A stretch of DNA of 64,000 bases from contig QANZ01029605.1 of assembly GCA_003254925.1 (NCBI GenBank), positions 92,551 through 156,550 on the forward strand. The letters run 5' to 3'. Source of the DNA: Chamaecrista fasciculata (Eukaryota; Streptophyta; Magnoliopsida; Fabales; Fabaceae). The notes under the pieces are model-generated. The model worked only from the letters and a program-made list of their open reading frames with translations. It ran no database searches and was not told the DNA's origin. Below are positions 35,250-46,957 of the stretch, one piece after another. The position numbers and the translations under genes are program-made. Position 1 is the stretch's first letter. Each line of letters begins with the position of its first letter.

Positions 35250-36286
35250 TTTAGTTATTGAATTTACACTGAGTCAATTAATCAATCTTTAAATAATCAA
35301 AATACATGATTTTGTCATTAAAATATTTCAATTATCAATTATTTGGTTCCTAAACTTGAACTAATTTTATACTTTTTGGTCCCTAAATTTATATGAAAAC
35401 AATACTATTTGGTTCCTGTATTTGAACAATTTTATATTTTTTGGTCCCTTAATTTGGAATAAAATAATATTATTTTGTCATTAAATTTGAACTAATTTTA
35501 TATTTTTGTCTTTGAATTTGTAGTAAATTTTTATTATTAGGTCATTGAATTTGTACTTAGTAATTCCTGAAGTTTGACCCAAGGGCTAGATCATCGACAA
35601 TTATAATAATTTAGAGACTCAGTAGTATATTTTAATTATTCAAAAATTAGTTAATTAAATCAATATAAATTTAAAGACTAAATACTAAATTTTCTCCTAA
35701 TAAAATAAAGTTGCTAACTAAAATAAGAACAACTTAACACGTCTGTTACGTACATGTCTGTCATCAAAACCTTTATGCCTCAATTCTTTTTAATAGCTAG
35801 TATGAACAATGCATCATTAATATACACGAGACATTATTTAACTAAGCTAAGCAAGCTGATTCACGAACATCGACAAAGTTTAAATGCAAATACAATCAAA
35901 TATTCTAGATTTCTAGTTTAATTCATATATATACAAATGGAAACGATATATATCTGGATTCAATTGTAGTCATCATGTTGACAGAAATGTATGTAATGGA
36001 AAAATGCATTAAACAAAATAAATAAAGAAAGAAAGAACAGTGTGTGAATATGGGTTGACTTGGGCATAAATGGTGTAAGTTGAAGTTGGAGTATTAGGAG
36101 AACCAACGTCTACCAGTTTTCCCAACCAATTCACTTTCCTTATTTTATTATATTCTTTCTTTGGTAGAATATTTTATAGTAATAATTTAACATGTCATTA
36201 TATTTACTTTTTTTAATATAATATGATTTTAGATTTATTAATGATCACTGCTTTTTAAATTTATATATATGCATATATTGCTTATA
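35250..36286. other. Intergenic DNA with a diverged tandem motif
   Basis: 'tttggtccctaaatttg' and 'aactaattttatattttt' recur four to five times at about 35340-35560 with a spacing near 60 bp. I see no gene. Confidence 0.5.
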
Positions 36287-36860
36287 TTTTTTTTTTACCG
36301 AAACATAATTTATTCAAAAATAAAACACAACACAATATATAATCCAATCCCTCCCTAGCATTAACAGAAACACTAGACAAAACATCAACTGACGAAGGTG
36401 GGAAGTTTGCAACCCATCCAAGAGGACTCATCCTTCGTGTCAAACAAATTAGCAACTGCCAAGTTAACAGATTTAGAGATCCAACTAAATCTACAACCAT
36501 CTAAAGAATTAGAAACACAAAAAAAAAGACCAAATCAACGTTGTGGGATCCCAGATCTAGAACGCCGCTGTCACAAAACCCGACGCAGAAAACACACAGA
36601 CACGAGCATAGAGCAAACAGATTTGGGAAGGACAACCGCCGAAAACCACCTAAACTTGAAAACCATCGCCGCAAAAGACACACAGAAAGAGCACCGCTGC
36701 AAAAGGCCAAAGCTAGGAGGCGCTGTCAATAACCCTAATATGAAATATGGTGAAATCTCTCGTGAAAGAGAGAGGTGGTTCTTCACGAGGAGGGGTTTGA
36801 GATAGAACTCGACTTTCATGAGAGAGAGGATTTTTTGGGCGGCTAGGTTTCTTATTTATA
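36287..36860 (-). mobile_element. Retroposon-like segment with poly(A) tail, possibly internally deleted LINE
   Basis: On the minus strand it runs from a leader-like 5' part (TAGCCGCCCAAAAAATCCTC, repeated CTCTC and CGAG words) to AATAAATTATGTTTCGG followed by a poly(A) tail (poly-T at 36287-36296). Short frames inside do not match reverse transcriptase. The tail supports RNA-mediated insertion; LINE origin is inferred from layout, and I found no perfect target duplication. Confidence 0.4.
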
Positions 36861-37638
36861 TTCTTAAATTATATATATAGAGTCAGAGTAGTTTTGATTG
36901 AGGTGTTTTAATATAGTTCTAAGTTAATTAATCTAAATTGATTGAAATTAATTATTTTGAATGAATTATAAGTTTTTTCCGCCTATACATATAATAATTT
37001 AGTTAAAAGTTAATAAATTAATTTCATTTAAGTTAAGGAATGAATAATTTAAAGTCTTCTAAATAATATTGACTATAAGAATTATTAAAATTAAATATTT
37101 GATAATAATTTTTTAAATCTAATTAAATCAATTTGATTGTCAAATAATATTTTATTCTCATTCAAATAAAAAAATCAAACTAAATAAACATAGAAATATT
37201 TTAATTTTGTTATAAATATTAGAATTATTAGTTGTGAATATCCATAATTGTCTTTTGATATTCTCAATGTATAAAAGTTTAAAGTTTTTTTGTAATCATC
37301 TATATCATCTTTAGTTTCCCATGTAAATTAATACAAGTCAATCTCTTCATTATGTATATTGAATTAAGAACATTCTTCATTTCAAATCCTTTAACCTATA
37401 AATAAATACTTTAAGAGTTAATGTAAAAGAGTGATATCACTTAAATAATAAGAACCACTCTCCCCTTCTACTTTTATTCTTATTTCATATATTTTATAAC
37501 AAATCTAATATTTTTTTTATATATTAATTCTAAATGTTAATGATAAGTTTTACAAAAACATTGAATATTGGTGAATTGTTATTGGTTTTTAAAAAAATAA
37601 TTCTTTTGTTATGTTGATATGGTATTTTTTGTTTATAA
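36861..37638. other. AT-rich intergenic DNA
   Basis: I see no gene or bounded repeat. Confidence 0.5.
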
Positions 37639-37647
37639 TAAATAAAA

Positions 37648-38108
37648 GGATAAATTACACTTTGATACCCTATGGTTTGACCCCATTTCACTTTGGTACC
37701 CTGTGGTTTGAAACTTGACACTTTGGTACCCTGTGGTATTCTCCATTAACACTTTGGTACCCTTTGGAGCTATTTTGTAATTTTAACCATAATAAATTTT
37801 ACAAAAATTACATATTGACCCCAAAAAAATTTTAAATTTTTCATTTTAGTCCTTATATAATATGTATCTAGGGACCTATTTGTAATTTTTTGAAATTTTT
37901 TTGGGTTCAATATGTAATTTTTGCAAAATTTGGTATGGTTAAAATTAAAAAATAGCTCCAAAGGGTACCAAAGTGTTAATGAAGAATACCACAGGGTACC
38001 AAAGTGTTAATGGAGAATACTACAGGGTACCAAAGTGTCAAGTTTCAAACCACAGGGTACCAAAGTGAAATAGGGTCAAACCACAGGGTACCAAAGCGTA
38101 ATTTACCC
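37648..38108. mobile_element. GGTACC foldback MITE with 9-bp target duplication
   Basis: A perfect 9-bp direct repeat TAAATAAAA (37639-37647 and 38109-38117) flanks 461 bp that start GGATAAATTACACTTTG and end with the inverse of GGGTAAATTACGCTTTG. Both arms carry three to four 'ttggtaccctgtgg' units. Partial relatives lie at about 54340-54490 and inside the Helitron (60225-60415). Confidence 0.87.
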
Positions 38109-38117
38109 TAAATAAAA

Positions 38118-39105
38118 TGTAATTGGATTAATTTTAGATTAATTATTTAAAAAAATTGATCATTTGGTCTAATTCAAATTAAGTAAAGTTAATTTTAATC
38201 ATGATCAAATTAATTGACTGACTTTTGTAATCATTTAATTAAATTGAAATATTCAACATAACATCCGAATCAAATTAAATCGAACTGTTTAACATCCCAA
38301 GGACGAGTTAAAGTACGTGAGAAAAGTAAAAACATATTAAATTATAAAATTTATTTCTTTAAGAAAAATTAATAATTGTAGTCACTATCTTTCGTCTTTT
38401 TTCAATTATTAAAATAAATTGACTTTTAAGCGGTGCCCTAAGAAATACCCATAAAGTATTTATAAATTGATAAATATAGATTTGATAAATTTTCCATAAT
38501 CACTCAAAACTTTCGTATTGGTGATACGGATACCTATTTTGTTTTTTAGAGGCAAATGTCGCATCACGTTTCCAGCAAGCGACAAGCAATGTCCAACTCT
38601 AAGAAGGCAATTAATCCTGAATTTCTAGAAACATTATCTTATGTTTGAAAAGTACACTTCATTTTCACTACTTACATGTAACATTTTAGGTTTGCAATTC
38701 ACATGAATATTATAATTATTTATTAATTGGAAAAAAATTGCCACACTATTTCAATTGAGATAACAGTTTTAAGTCTTTAAGATGAGTGAATATAATCCAG
38801 ATATTTTATTCTTAGAATGTCAACTTGGCAAAAAGGAATAATCTTTTCCCCAATATTAAATTATTAATTATTTAAATTACGATTAATTGAAATATAAATA
38901 ACAATTCAGCATTTTCGTAGTCACCAGAAATTGTTTGTGGTGTTCGAATGTTGACAAATTTTAGAAAGTCCAACCAAGAGCGTCAATCAGGTTATGCAAT
39001 TTTGACAACCCAACAACACAGTATTTAGTACTTAATTTATTAATTATAGTTTATAGTTTATAAGCTAATCTTAATCATCATTATTTATACGCGCCACCAT
39101 TAAGA
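38118..39105. other. AT-rich intergenic DNA
   Basis: I see no gene or bounded repeat. Confidence 0.5.
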
Positions 39106-39740
39106 TATTAATTAGGGTAAATTGCAATTTGGTACCCTATGGTTAGGGGCGGTTCCCCTTTGGTACCCTGAAAGAAAAATTTTTACATTGTGGTACCCCG
39201 TGGTTTGCTCCGTTAGCGATTTGGTACCCTGAGGTTTTTTTCTGTTAGTATTTAACGGCAAATGTTAGTTAAAATGTCAAAAATCTCCAAAAAAGTCTTC
39301 TCTTATGCATTTAAGTCCTTTCCCTTTACTAAAAAGGATCAAAACATAAAGAAGTAATTATAAAAGGGTCTTTAGAATTCTAATATTATAGATTTTTCTC
39401 CTTTTCATAAGATTTATTTTGAATAGGTCCTGATTTAATTACACTTTAATCCCAAAATTTTATGATCTTTATCAAAATAGTCCTTAGAACCTCAAAAGAC
39501 AAATGAGCATGATTTATCAAAAAAATCCCTATATTCAACTACAATTTTCATTTAAGTACACTACAAACAAATCAAAACCCCCAAATTTTTCAAAAATCAA
39601 GCCCCCACAAATCAAAAACCCTCTCAACAACAAAATCAATATCATCAACAACCAATTTCTTCAGACCCTAAGGAATCAAAATTCAAAACTAAGAAATTCA
39701 ATTTCTTCCTAAAAAATAATAAAAAAAAACATCCATTTTT

Positions 39741-40838
39741 GGCAAAGTTGGCAAAATTTGGTCCCCCAGTTATGCAAAATTTCATATTGGTCCCCCAGTT
39801 ATGCAAAATTTGGCAAAGTTGGTCCCTCTAACGGTTTCCATCCATTTTTCTGTTAAAATAAAGACAAAATTGATTTTTAACTCCTAAAGGTTTAAATGTT
39901 TTGCATCAAAGACTTTTTTCTCTATAATAGAACCAAAATGTAAGAAAGAAGAAATAACTTGGGGTTTTAATTTATTTCACAAAAAAAAAAATAATCTCTC
40001 CTCTCCATGTGCGCGCACAATTTTTCAAAATTGGACGAAAATCCCCAATTTCAAACCCTAAATCTTCATCCTCAAACCCAAATCAAATCTCCATCCTCAA
40101 ACCCAAATCCAAAACTTCTACAATCTTCGACCACCGAATCTCTTCTTTGTTTCTTCGTTTCCAGTGGAAATTCCTCCTATATTCTTTTCCTTCAGGTTCG
40201 TTATCTCTTCAACATGCTATAACACTGTTTGGATTTCAAGAAAATTAACATACATAATAACATTCATGGTGAAAATTAACATTCATTCAACTTGCTATAA
40301 AATTAACACTGTGCGAAAGCTTGTGCCACGACAATTGCTGTTTGGATTCTCTGCTTCTCGTTCTACGTAGTACCAATTCGAAAATTGGATGGCGAGGATT
40401 CTGAAATTCATCGCCGTCGACGCCGAATCGAAGGTCGTAATCGCCGAGAAGGAAGGCATGATAACGAAATTGCTCAAATCAATCACGCCGGACAAAGACG
40501 CCGCCCTAAGGAGGATTGCAATCAAACCCAGATCTGCAAACCGGAGAGAGAGAGAAATTTTTTTTTGGTGAAATAAACTAAAACCCCCAATTATTTCTTC
40601 TTTCTTACATTTTGGTTCTATTATAGAGAAAAAAATCCTTGATGTAAACAATTTAAACCTTTAGGAGTTAAAAATCAATTTTATCTTTTTTTTTAAACAC
40701 AAAAATGGATGAAAACTGTTAGATGGACCAATTTTTCCAAGTTTTACATAATTGGGGGACTAATATGGAACGAAAAATAACTGGGGGACCAATTTAGAAC
40801 ACTATGCATAACTGAGGGACCAAAATAATATTTTGGCC
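39741..40838. mobile_element. Nested foldback element (2660 family) with gene-like cargo
   Basis: The right end is the inverse of GGCCAAAATATTATTTTGG and the left arm carries the same 'ggtcccccagttatg' and 'ctataatagaaccaaaatg' words in the other orientation, as in the truncated element at 2660. The left border is approximate and no target duplication is clear, so it may form a composite with the outer element. The centre (about 40000-40560) has promoter/leader-like and coding-like sequence. Confidence 0.65.
40389..40571 (+). pseudogene. Captured coding fragment, possibly armadillo/U-box type
   Basis: The frame begins [20 protein letters not shown] and continues [20 protein letters not shown], then runs into element sequence. 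The coding-like part (about 40389-40510) is clearly GC-richer than its surroundings. An alpha-helical repeat with 'DAESK..IAEKEG' resembles armadillo repeats of plant U-box E3 ligases as I remember them; the family call is tentative. Upstream, 40000-40200 looks like a captured leader. Confidence 0.4.
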
Positions 40839-41162
40839 TATTAGAATTCTAAAGACCATTTTATAATTACTTCTTTATGTTTTGATCCTTTTTAGAAAAG
40901 GGAAAGGACTTAACGCATAAGAGAAGACTTTTTGGGAGATTTTTGACATTTTAACTAACATTTGCCGTTAAATACTAACAGAAAAAAACCTCGGGGTACC
41001 AAATCGCTAACGGAGCAAACCACGGGGTACCACAATGCAAAAATTTTTCTTTCAGGGTACCAAAGGGGAACCACCCCTAACCACAGGGTACCAAATTGCA
41101 ATTTACCCTATTAATTATATATGATAATGGCGATTGCCAATTTACCTTCTATATTTTTTTAT

Positions 41163-41343
41163 GGGTCCTTCTAACATGTGCCCTAAGGGCAATTGTTAAG
41201 ATTTCTTTTGATTGGTCAAGTGAGTTTTCAAACATTAAAAATTATTTTTTAAATGAATTTTTGTAGATTTCAAGATATGAGATGCTCTACCAACCAATCA
41301 GAAAAAACCTTAAAATGTGCCCGAGAACATGTTAGATAAATCC
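41163..41343. mobile_element. Palindromic MITE with 8-bp target duplication
   Basis: A direct repeat TTTTTTAT (41155-41162 and 41344-41351) flanks 181 bp that fold back almost end to end, from GGGTCCTTCTAACATGTGCC to the inverse of GGATTTATCTAACATGTTCT. An 8-bp duplication suggests hAT-type mobilisation, though the duplicated word is low-complexity. Confidence 0.7.
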
Positions 41344-41439
41344 TTTTTTATTTAATGTTTTTATTTTCATTCAAAATAAAAAAATATGATTAAAATATAG
41401 TCGGTACAATTTTTTAAAATAGATTAGAAACAAGAAACG

Positions 41440-42080
41440 TTAAAAAAGTTTTTTCATTATTGGTCCTAAATGTTTTAATTAAGTTTATCTTGGTCATAAA
41501 AAGTTTCATATTGGTCTTAAATTTTTCATCAAATTTCATTTTGCTATTATACTATTGAATGTCGTGATTATATTTCTCTCGTTTCAAATTTAAATGTGAT
41601 TAATCCAGAGCTACAATTTACTTTTGACGATTACTTTTTTTTATCCGGTTGATACCTTCACGAGTAAAGTAAAATTAAATCTTGAGTTACGGATTACATT
41701 TAACAAGTCAAATTTTTGCTTAGTTTTGGAACCATCAACAAATAAATTAAAGTTAAGTCAAATTTGAAAGTATTCTTCAAAAGTAGATAGAGAAAGTATT
41801 GTCAAAAGTAAATTGTAAAATTTTTTTTTTCGAAATTTGATTTGATTTTGTTTGTTGATGATTTTAAATAGATAGAAAAATTATTTGTCAAAAGTAAATC
41901 AAAGCTCTGAATTCGTTACATTCGAACTTGAAATAAAAAAATATGATCATGTTCAATTGTTTGAAACCAAAATGAGATTTAATAAAAATATTTAATATTA
42001 ATATGAAATTCTTGAAATATTTAGGATCAAAATAAATTTAAAGATATATATTTAAGATTAATTTGAGTATTTAGCAAAAA
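41440..42080. mobile_element. Foldback element of the 2098 family (copy 3)
   Basis: Arms carry 'ttggtcctaaatgttt' on the left and 'atatttaggatcaaaataa' on the right. The core again has 'ctcgtttcaaatttaaatgt', 'gaaccatcaacaaa' and 'gaacttgaaat'. Boundaries are approximate. Confidence 0.5.
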
Positions 42081-45080
42081 AAAAATAATAACAAGCTAAC
42101 CCAAACAAGTTCTCTTGTGTCAAAGGTTATGGATGACAATTTGGGTGGGTATATAAGATACTCGTCTGAACCAACTCATGAAATTTTTTTTATATCAATC
42201 GAATACCGAATATTGAATAAGGTATGGGTAATGAAAAATATAAAATTATCGGATATTGAGTTTATACGAATATTACTTCATTTATTCGGTATCTATCCGA
42301 AATGAACTGATAGTTTTTTTTATTATAAATAAATGAACAAATAGTTAAGTTACCTAGTATCTGATACCATATAATATAAATAATTAATTATAAAATCTAT
42401 AGATTTTATTATATTTTAATTATTTTATTTTAATTAATGAATATTGAGTATCAGATATATCCATTTTTTAAATTAGAATATCCTATCTTATATATATTAT
42501 TTTCGAGTATTTCAAATATTTAAAGTACTCGTTGGATACCAAATATAGTATGAGTACAATCACTAAATTATCAAATACAGATCTTGGATAAAATAAATAA
42601 GGATTTATCTAACATGTGCCCTTAAGGTTTCTTCTGATTAGTTAGTAGAGCATCTCATATGTTGAAATCTATGAAAATTCACTTAAAGGATAATTTTTAA
42701 TGTTTGAAAACTCATTTGACCAATTAAAAAAAACACAATAAGTAAATATAAATACAAATAATAATAAAATAATTGAGTATCCTATTCATTATCCCTAATA
42801 CATATCATAAACCAATTAGTAAAGGTAAAATTACGGGAAAAGTCCTTGATAAACTCAACTTCAATTGACCTTTCATCTCTCACAACTTCAATGTCTTTTA
42901 TTCAGGCAAAAAAAAACAAAACTTCAATGTCTTTTATTATTATTTCTTCCTTTCTTTTAATAAAATAATAAAGTCATAACTTTTTTTTTTCTAGAAAATT
43001 ACCAGTACGGGCTTCCAATAGTGATCGCCCATGCGTTTATCCACAGTAAGGTACGTTGAATTCTTGCTTGTGAAGGAAGAATACTAGGAAGATTATATTT
43101 TTTCTTCATAAAAAATGAAAAACAATAAATTCTATTTTATCTGGAATTTATACGAGTACGTCCAAAAAAGTTCCATATTGTTGTCATGGGTGAGCTAGGT
43201 CCAGACGTCGTCAATGACGCACGCATCTACCAAGTCCGTAAATATTACGCCTACCATGACATAAATAAGTTAAAATCTGCAAACATTTTAACCTCTAATA
43301 ATTAGTTGTGTATATTAATTTTGTAAAATGTTCAATTATATTTTTGTTATTTTATTTAATGGCCACTATTTCTCTTTTTCTTCATACGTTTAAATACCTT
43401 TCTTCATTAAAAATATTACTACATTTTTACCAGAAGAGTAATTAAAATTAATCGGGACTAAAGGTTCGTAATTTGAAAAAATATAAATTATATTTTTAAA
43501 GAAGCATAATAATAATTTTTGTTGAAAAACGAATTTGGTAGGAAACGAGGAAAACGAAACGGCCATGTATTTGTATTTCCACGTTCCAATCCAATCCACA
43601 CGCTTTGGACACAGCGTGCAGCTCAAGAAGCTCTTCTAAGTATGTAATGGTAGAATTCTAAAGTTCCCAAATAATATATATACGTAGTTTATTGAAAGAT
43701 TATTGAATTGATAATTTGATTATTAAAAGATTAAAATATATAATTTAGTATTTAAAATTATCAATTTATTGAGCTTTTAAAATCAAATTGTTAAAGTTTT
43801 TTTTATATAAGATTGATGCTTTAAAAAAGAATTAAATTATTAATTTACTCTAATATATATACATAAAAACAATAATTTGTAAATATTATTGAACTAATGA
43901 AATAAAATAAATAGAATAAAAATTATTATCGATTTTAGTGTTACTAACAAAATATTTATCACTATACTTTGAAGCATGAACACTAACACAGATACGGGAC
44001 ACGACACGAACACGGATAGATTGACACAACGAATTCTTAAAATTACATGACATGATACGATATATATTTATATATATATATATAAATAATTAAAAATCTA
44101 TAAATTTTGATGAAAAATTTAAAAATTACAATATTTATTTATAATATATGTTCTTTATGTTATTATTTTCTATTGTTTGTACTTTGTAATGTTAAAGTAA
44201 AAAAAAATTAACTTAATATTTTGAAACTTATAAATATGCATTATGTGGGTGCCATATGGATGTCGAACACAAATACGTATCTGACACAACAATACACTCT
44301 CAAAATAAAGTACTTTTATACTTCATAAATATCCTAAAAATAATTTTATTTATAAATATAAATATAATAGACTTCTCTATATATTTCATAATAAATGGAA
44401 AAATTTTCATCATAAATGTTCATGTCTAAATTGTTTCTAATTGAAGTAGTAAAAAATAATTTATTATTGTCTTAAGCCTCCGACTCAAAGATAGTCATTA
44501 TCATAAATGTTCATGTCTAAATTGATTCTAATTGGAGTAGATATTAGATATTTTTTAAAAAAATCTTTTAAAATTCTTTTTGAGAAACATTAAAATAAAT
44601 AGTTGAAAATATTTTGAGTAAAAATGTGTGTCACTTCTATGTGTGTGAGACATATTCCTAAGTTAAGCACAATCACCCATGTGGATTCTCGATTCTCGTT
44701 TTTCTTGTTTTCTTCTCTCCTCTCTCTCCCAACCATCATTTTAATTTCACCTTCTCCTAATAAATGTATCTTTCAAATTTCAAAATAATACTTTAAATTC
44801 CCGAATTTATTATTTTTTTTCTAATTAATTACTCTAATTTTAAATACCAAAGTAAACAATCATTGATTGTTAATCAATCTTATTGATAATAATTGATTAA
44901 ACTGTAGGAGTAAATAAAGTAATCAGAAATATTTTTCATGATATAAATATTTTAATTTTTAAAAGATCGAAAAAAAATTACAACTTTGATGTATTTTGTT
45001 CCAAATGTATATTTTAAAATATAAATTAAAAAAACACAACAAATTAGAAATTAACAACTAAAATAGTAATTTTTAAAATA
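42081..45080. other. Intergenic DNA without a supported gene
   Basis: Apart from the half MITE, I see no gene. A segment at 42120-42560 with 'gatactcgtctgaacc', 'tcggtatctatccgaaat' and 'gtactcgttggatacc' looks like a decayed hAT-like element without clear ends. The 78-codon minus-strand frame at 43390 has no motif. Confidence 0.45.
42600..42735. mobile_element. Half copy of the 41163 MITE
   Basis: From GGATTTATCTAACATGTGCC through 'gtagagcatctcatatgttg' to 'gaaaactcatttgaccaatt' the sequence follows the 41163 MITE in the opposite orientation but lacks its other end. Confidence 0.6.
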
Positions 45081-45082
45081 TA

Positions 45083-45356
45083 CTCCCTCCGGTTCTGAAT
45101 ATCTGGTGTTTTAGAAAATCAGTTTTGTTCCAAAATATCTGATGTTTTATAAATTCAAGAGAGCCTTAATTATTTTTTTACCATTCTACCCCTATTAAAT
45201 ATAGCAGAGTCATAAATGTATAAATATTTTCCAAGTAATTTAATAGGGATAGTTTAGTCATTTTACTTCAATTTTCTCTTCATTCTATGTTGGCTAATCA
45301 TTTTCTTAATCTGTGTGTGGAAACCTTAAACGCCAGATATATAGAACCGGAGGGAG
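45083..45356. mobile_element. Stowaway MITE (Tc1/mariner)
   Basis: The element starts CTCCCTCCGGTTC and ends with the exact inverse GAACCGGAGGGAG, flanked by TA on both sides (45081-45082 and 45357-45358). Terminal CTCCCTCCG and a TA target are diagnostic of Stowaway elements. At 274 bp it is non-autonomous. Confidence 0.96.
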
Positions 45357-45358
45357 TA

Positions 45359-46137
45359 ATAATATTCTCATACCTAGCTAAAACTTCTTCGTGAATCTCC
45401 GCTATTTTAATATGGAACATATTAAATCAATTGACTTGAAGTTTGTAACCATATGATGACGTAAATATATAGTAGAAAGTAGAAACATTTCGAGTGTGTC
45501 ACGTTCTCTGCATCTATGCGTCATTCCCTACAATTAAATTTTAAGGATTTTAATGAGATTAAATTTTAAAAAAATGCTGTATAAATGGATACTTAATAGT
45601 TAATACACAGACATAATAAATAAATTCACAAAAAAGTCTCCCACAGATACATACATACATACATACATCAAAAAAGAAAAAGAAAAAGATACATACATAC
45701 ATACATACATTCTTCTAATTCTTCTATTCTTCTAATTTCAAAACTCAAATCTTCACATACATTAGTCTCGTGACTTATCCTTTTGCCAAAAACATACTGA
45801 AAAATTGTTATCCAACTATTCTGCCTGCAATCTCCAAATCGCTACATAACCGTCTCCATCTTTTCTCTCTAACTTTCACCGCATATTTTGGCACAAGTTT
45901 TTTCCTTTTAAATCTTAGTTCTATAGAGAGGGATTATATTAATCACAATTTCTCTCTACTTTTCATCTTTTGTTTCAGGTTTTTTTTGTTCAATAAGTCA
46001 GATCTTTTGTCCCTTTTTTAGTAGTGGATTTATCTGTCCCCCGATAGATTTATTCAGATCTATTTTTGGTTATAATCTTTCTTTTGTGAGAGATTCTATT
46101 CCAATAGTAAATCTTGTTTTAGATCAGAACATATATG
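45359..46137. other. Distal promoter-side region of MAPKKK3
   Basis: (CATA)n microsatellites lie at about 45646-45668 and 45688-45710. The 83-codon frame at 45770 has no motif. I see no gene. Confidence 0.5.
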
Positions 46138-46148
46138 TCAGAAAGCAT

Positions 46149-46450
46149 CACTGTTAAACGGGCCGGCCCGGCCCGGCCCGTTACGGGCCACGGGCCGGGC
46201 CGTTTAGGCCCGTTTTTAAACGGGCCAAATTTTTTAAACCCAAGCCCGCCCATTTAGCGGGCGGGCCGGGCCGGCCCGCGGGCCTAAACATTTTTACATG
46301 CAAATTTTTTAAAAAAAATGTAAACGGGCCTAAACGGGCCGGACCGTTTAGTCCACGGGCTAAACGGGCCAAATTTTTTAAGCCCAAGCCCGCCCATTTA
46401 GCGGGCGGGCCGGGCCGGCCCGCGGGCCTAAGCCCGTTTTGACAGTGCTA
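46149..46450. mobile_element. GC-rich CGGGCC MITE in the MAPKKK3 promoter
   Basis: An 11-bp direct repeat TCAGAAAGCAT (46138-46148 and 46451-46461) flanks 302 bp with ends CACTGTTAAACGGG and the inverse of CACTGTCAAAACGGG (three extra bases CTA lie outside the right end). The interior contains two copies of a roughly 70-bp unit (from 46217 and from 46361) of GGGCCGGGCCGGCCCGCGGG type. It lies about 510 bp before the MAPKKK3 start codon. hAT-like TIR style and an 11-bp duplication leave the superfamily open. Confidence 0.8.
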
Positions 46451-46746
46451 TCAGAAAGCATTGAATGTTTCAACAAATTTGTGGAAGAGTCTATGACATC
46501 TATATTTGGGACGAACATTTCTTTCTTGCTATGCAGAGAGTTTCATGGTGAACATCTTGCAGATAAGATCATTTGTACTTTAATTTGTTATTCTGGTTCA
46601 ACAATGTTTACAAATTGTTCTTCTTTTATTTTATCATATTGGAATTTTTTTTTGACTAATTGTAAGTGCTTTTATGTAATACAGTTTAGCATGATGTTTT
46701 AAAAAAAAAAAAAAATACAAGTGTTACAGAGAGAGAGACGTACAGC

Positions 46747-46848
46747 ATGAGTCTCTCGCTCCAAAATTTTCTCTCTCTAAAGGCTTTGCCACGTCATTCC
46801 CCGCTTTATCCAACAACCGTCTGCCGTCTTCCCTTCTTTTCTTCTTAA
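46747..46848 (+). promoter_or_regulatory. Possible upstream ORF in the MAPKKK3 leader
   Basis: An ATG at 46747 opens a 33-codon frame (MSLSLQNFLSLKALPRHSPL and 13 more) that stops at 46848, 109 bases before the MAPKKK3 ATG. The region is CT-rich and leader-like, with a (TC)n run at about 46877-46905. Whether the transcript begins upstream of this ATG is unknown. Confidence 0.35.
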
Positions 46849-46957
46849 CTGTTGTACTCACTGTAGCCATTACAATTCTCTCTCTCTCTCTCTCTCTCTC
46901 TCTACACTTCTCACTCTTCTCTTCTCTCTCTATCTCTCTGTTTCTCTCACATTGAGA

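Larger units (their letters stand above)
39115..41108. mobile_element. Large GGTACC-type MULE-like element carrying a nested element
   Basis: A perfect 9-bp direct repeat TATTAATTA (39106-39114 and 41109-41117) flanks 1994 bp. The terminal inverted repeats begin GGGTAAATTGCAATTTGG and extend about 275 bp, to the 'ctttagaattctaat' words at about 39371 and 40845. No transposase frame is present. A second foldback element with gene-like cargo occupies the middle. Confidence 0.88.
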
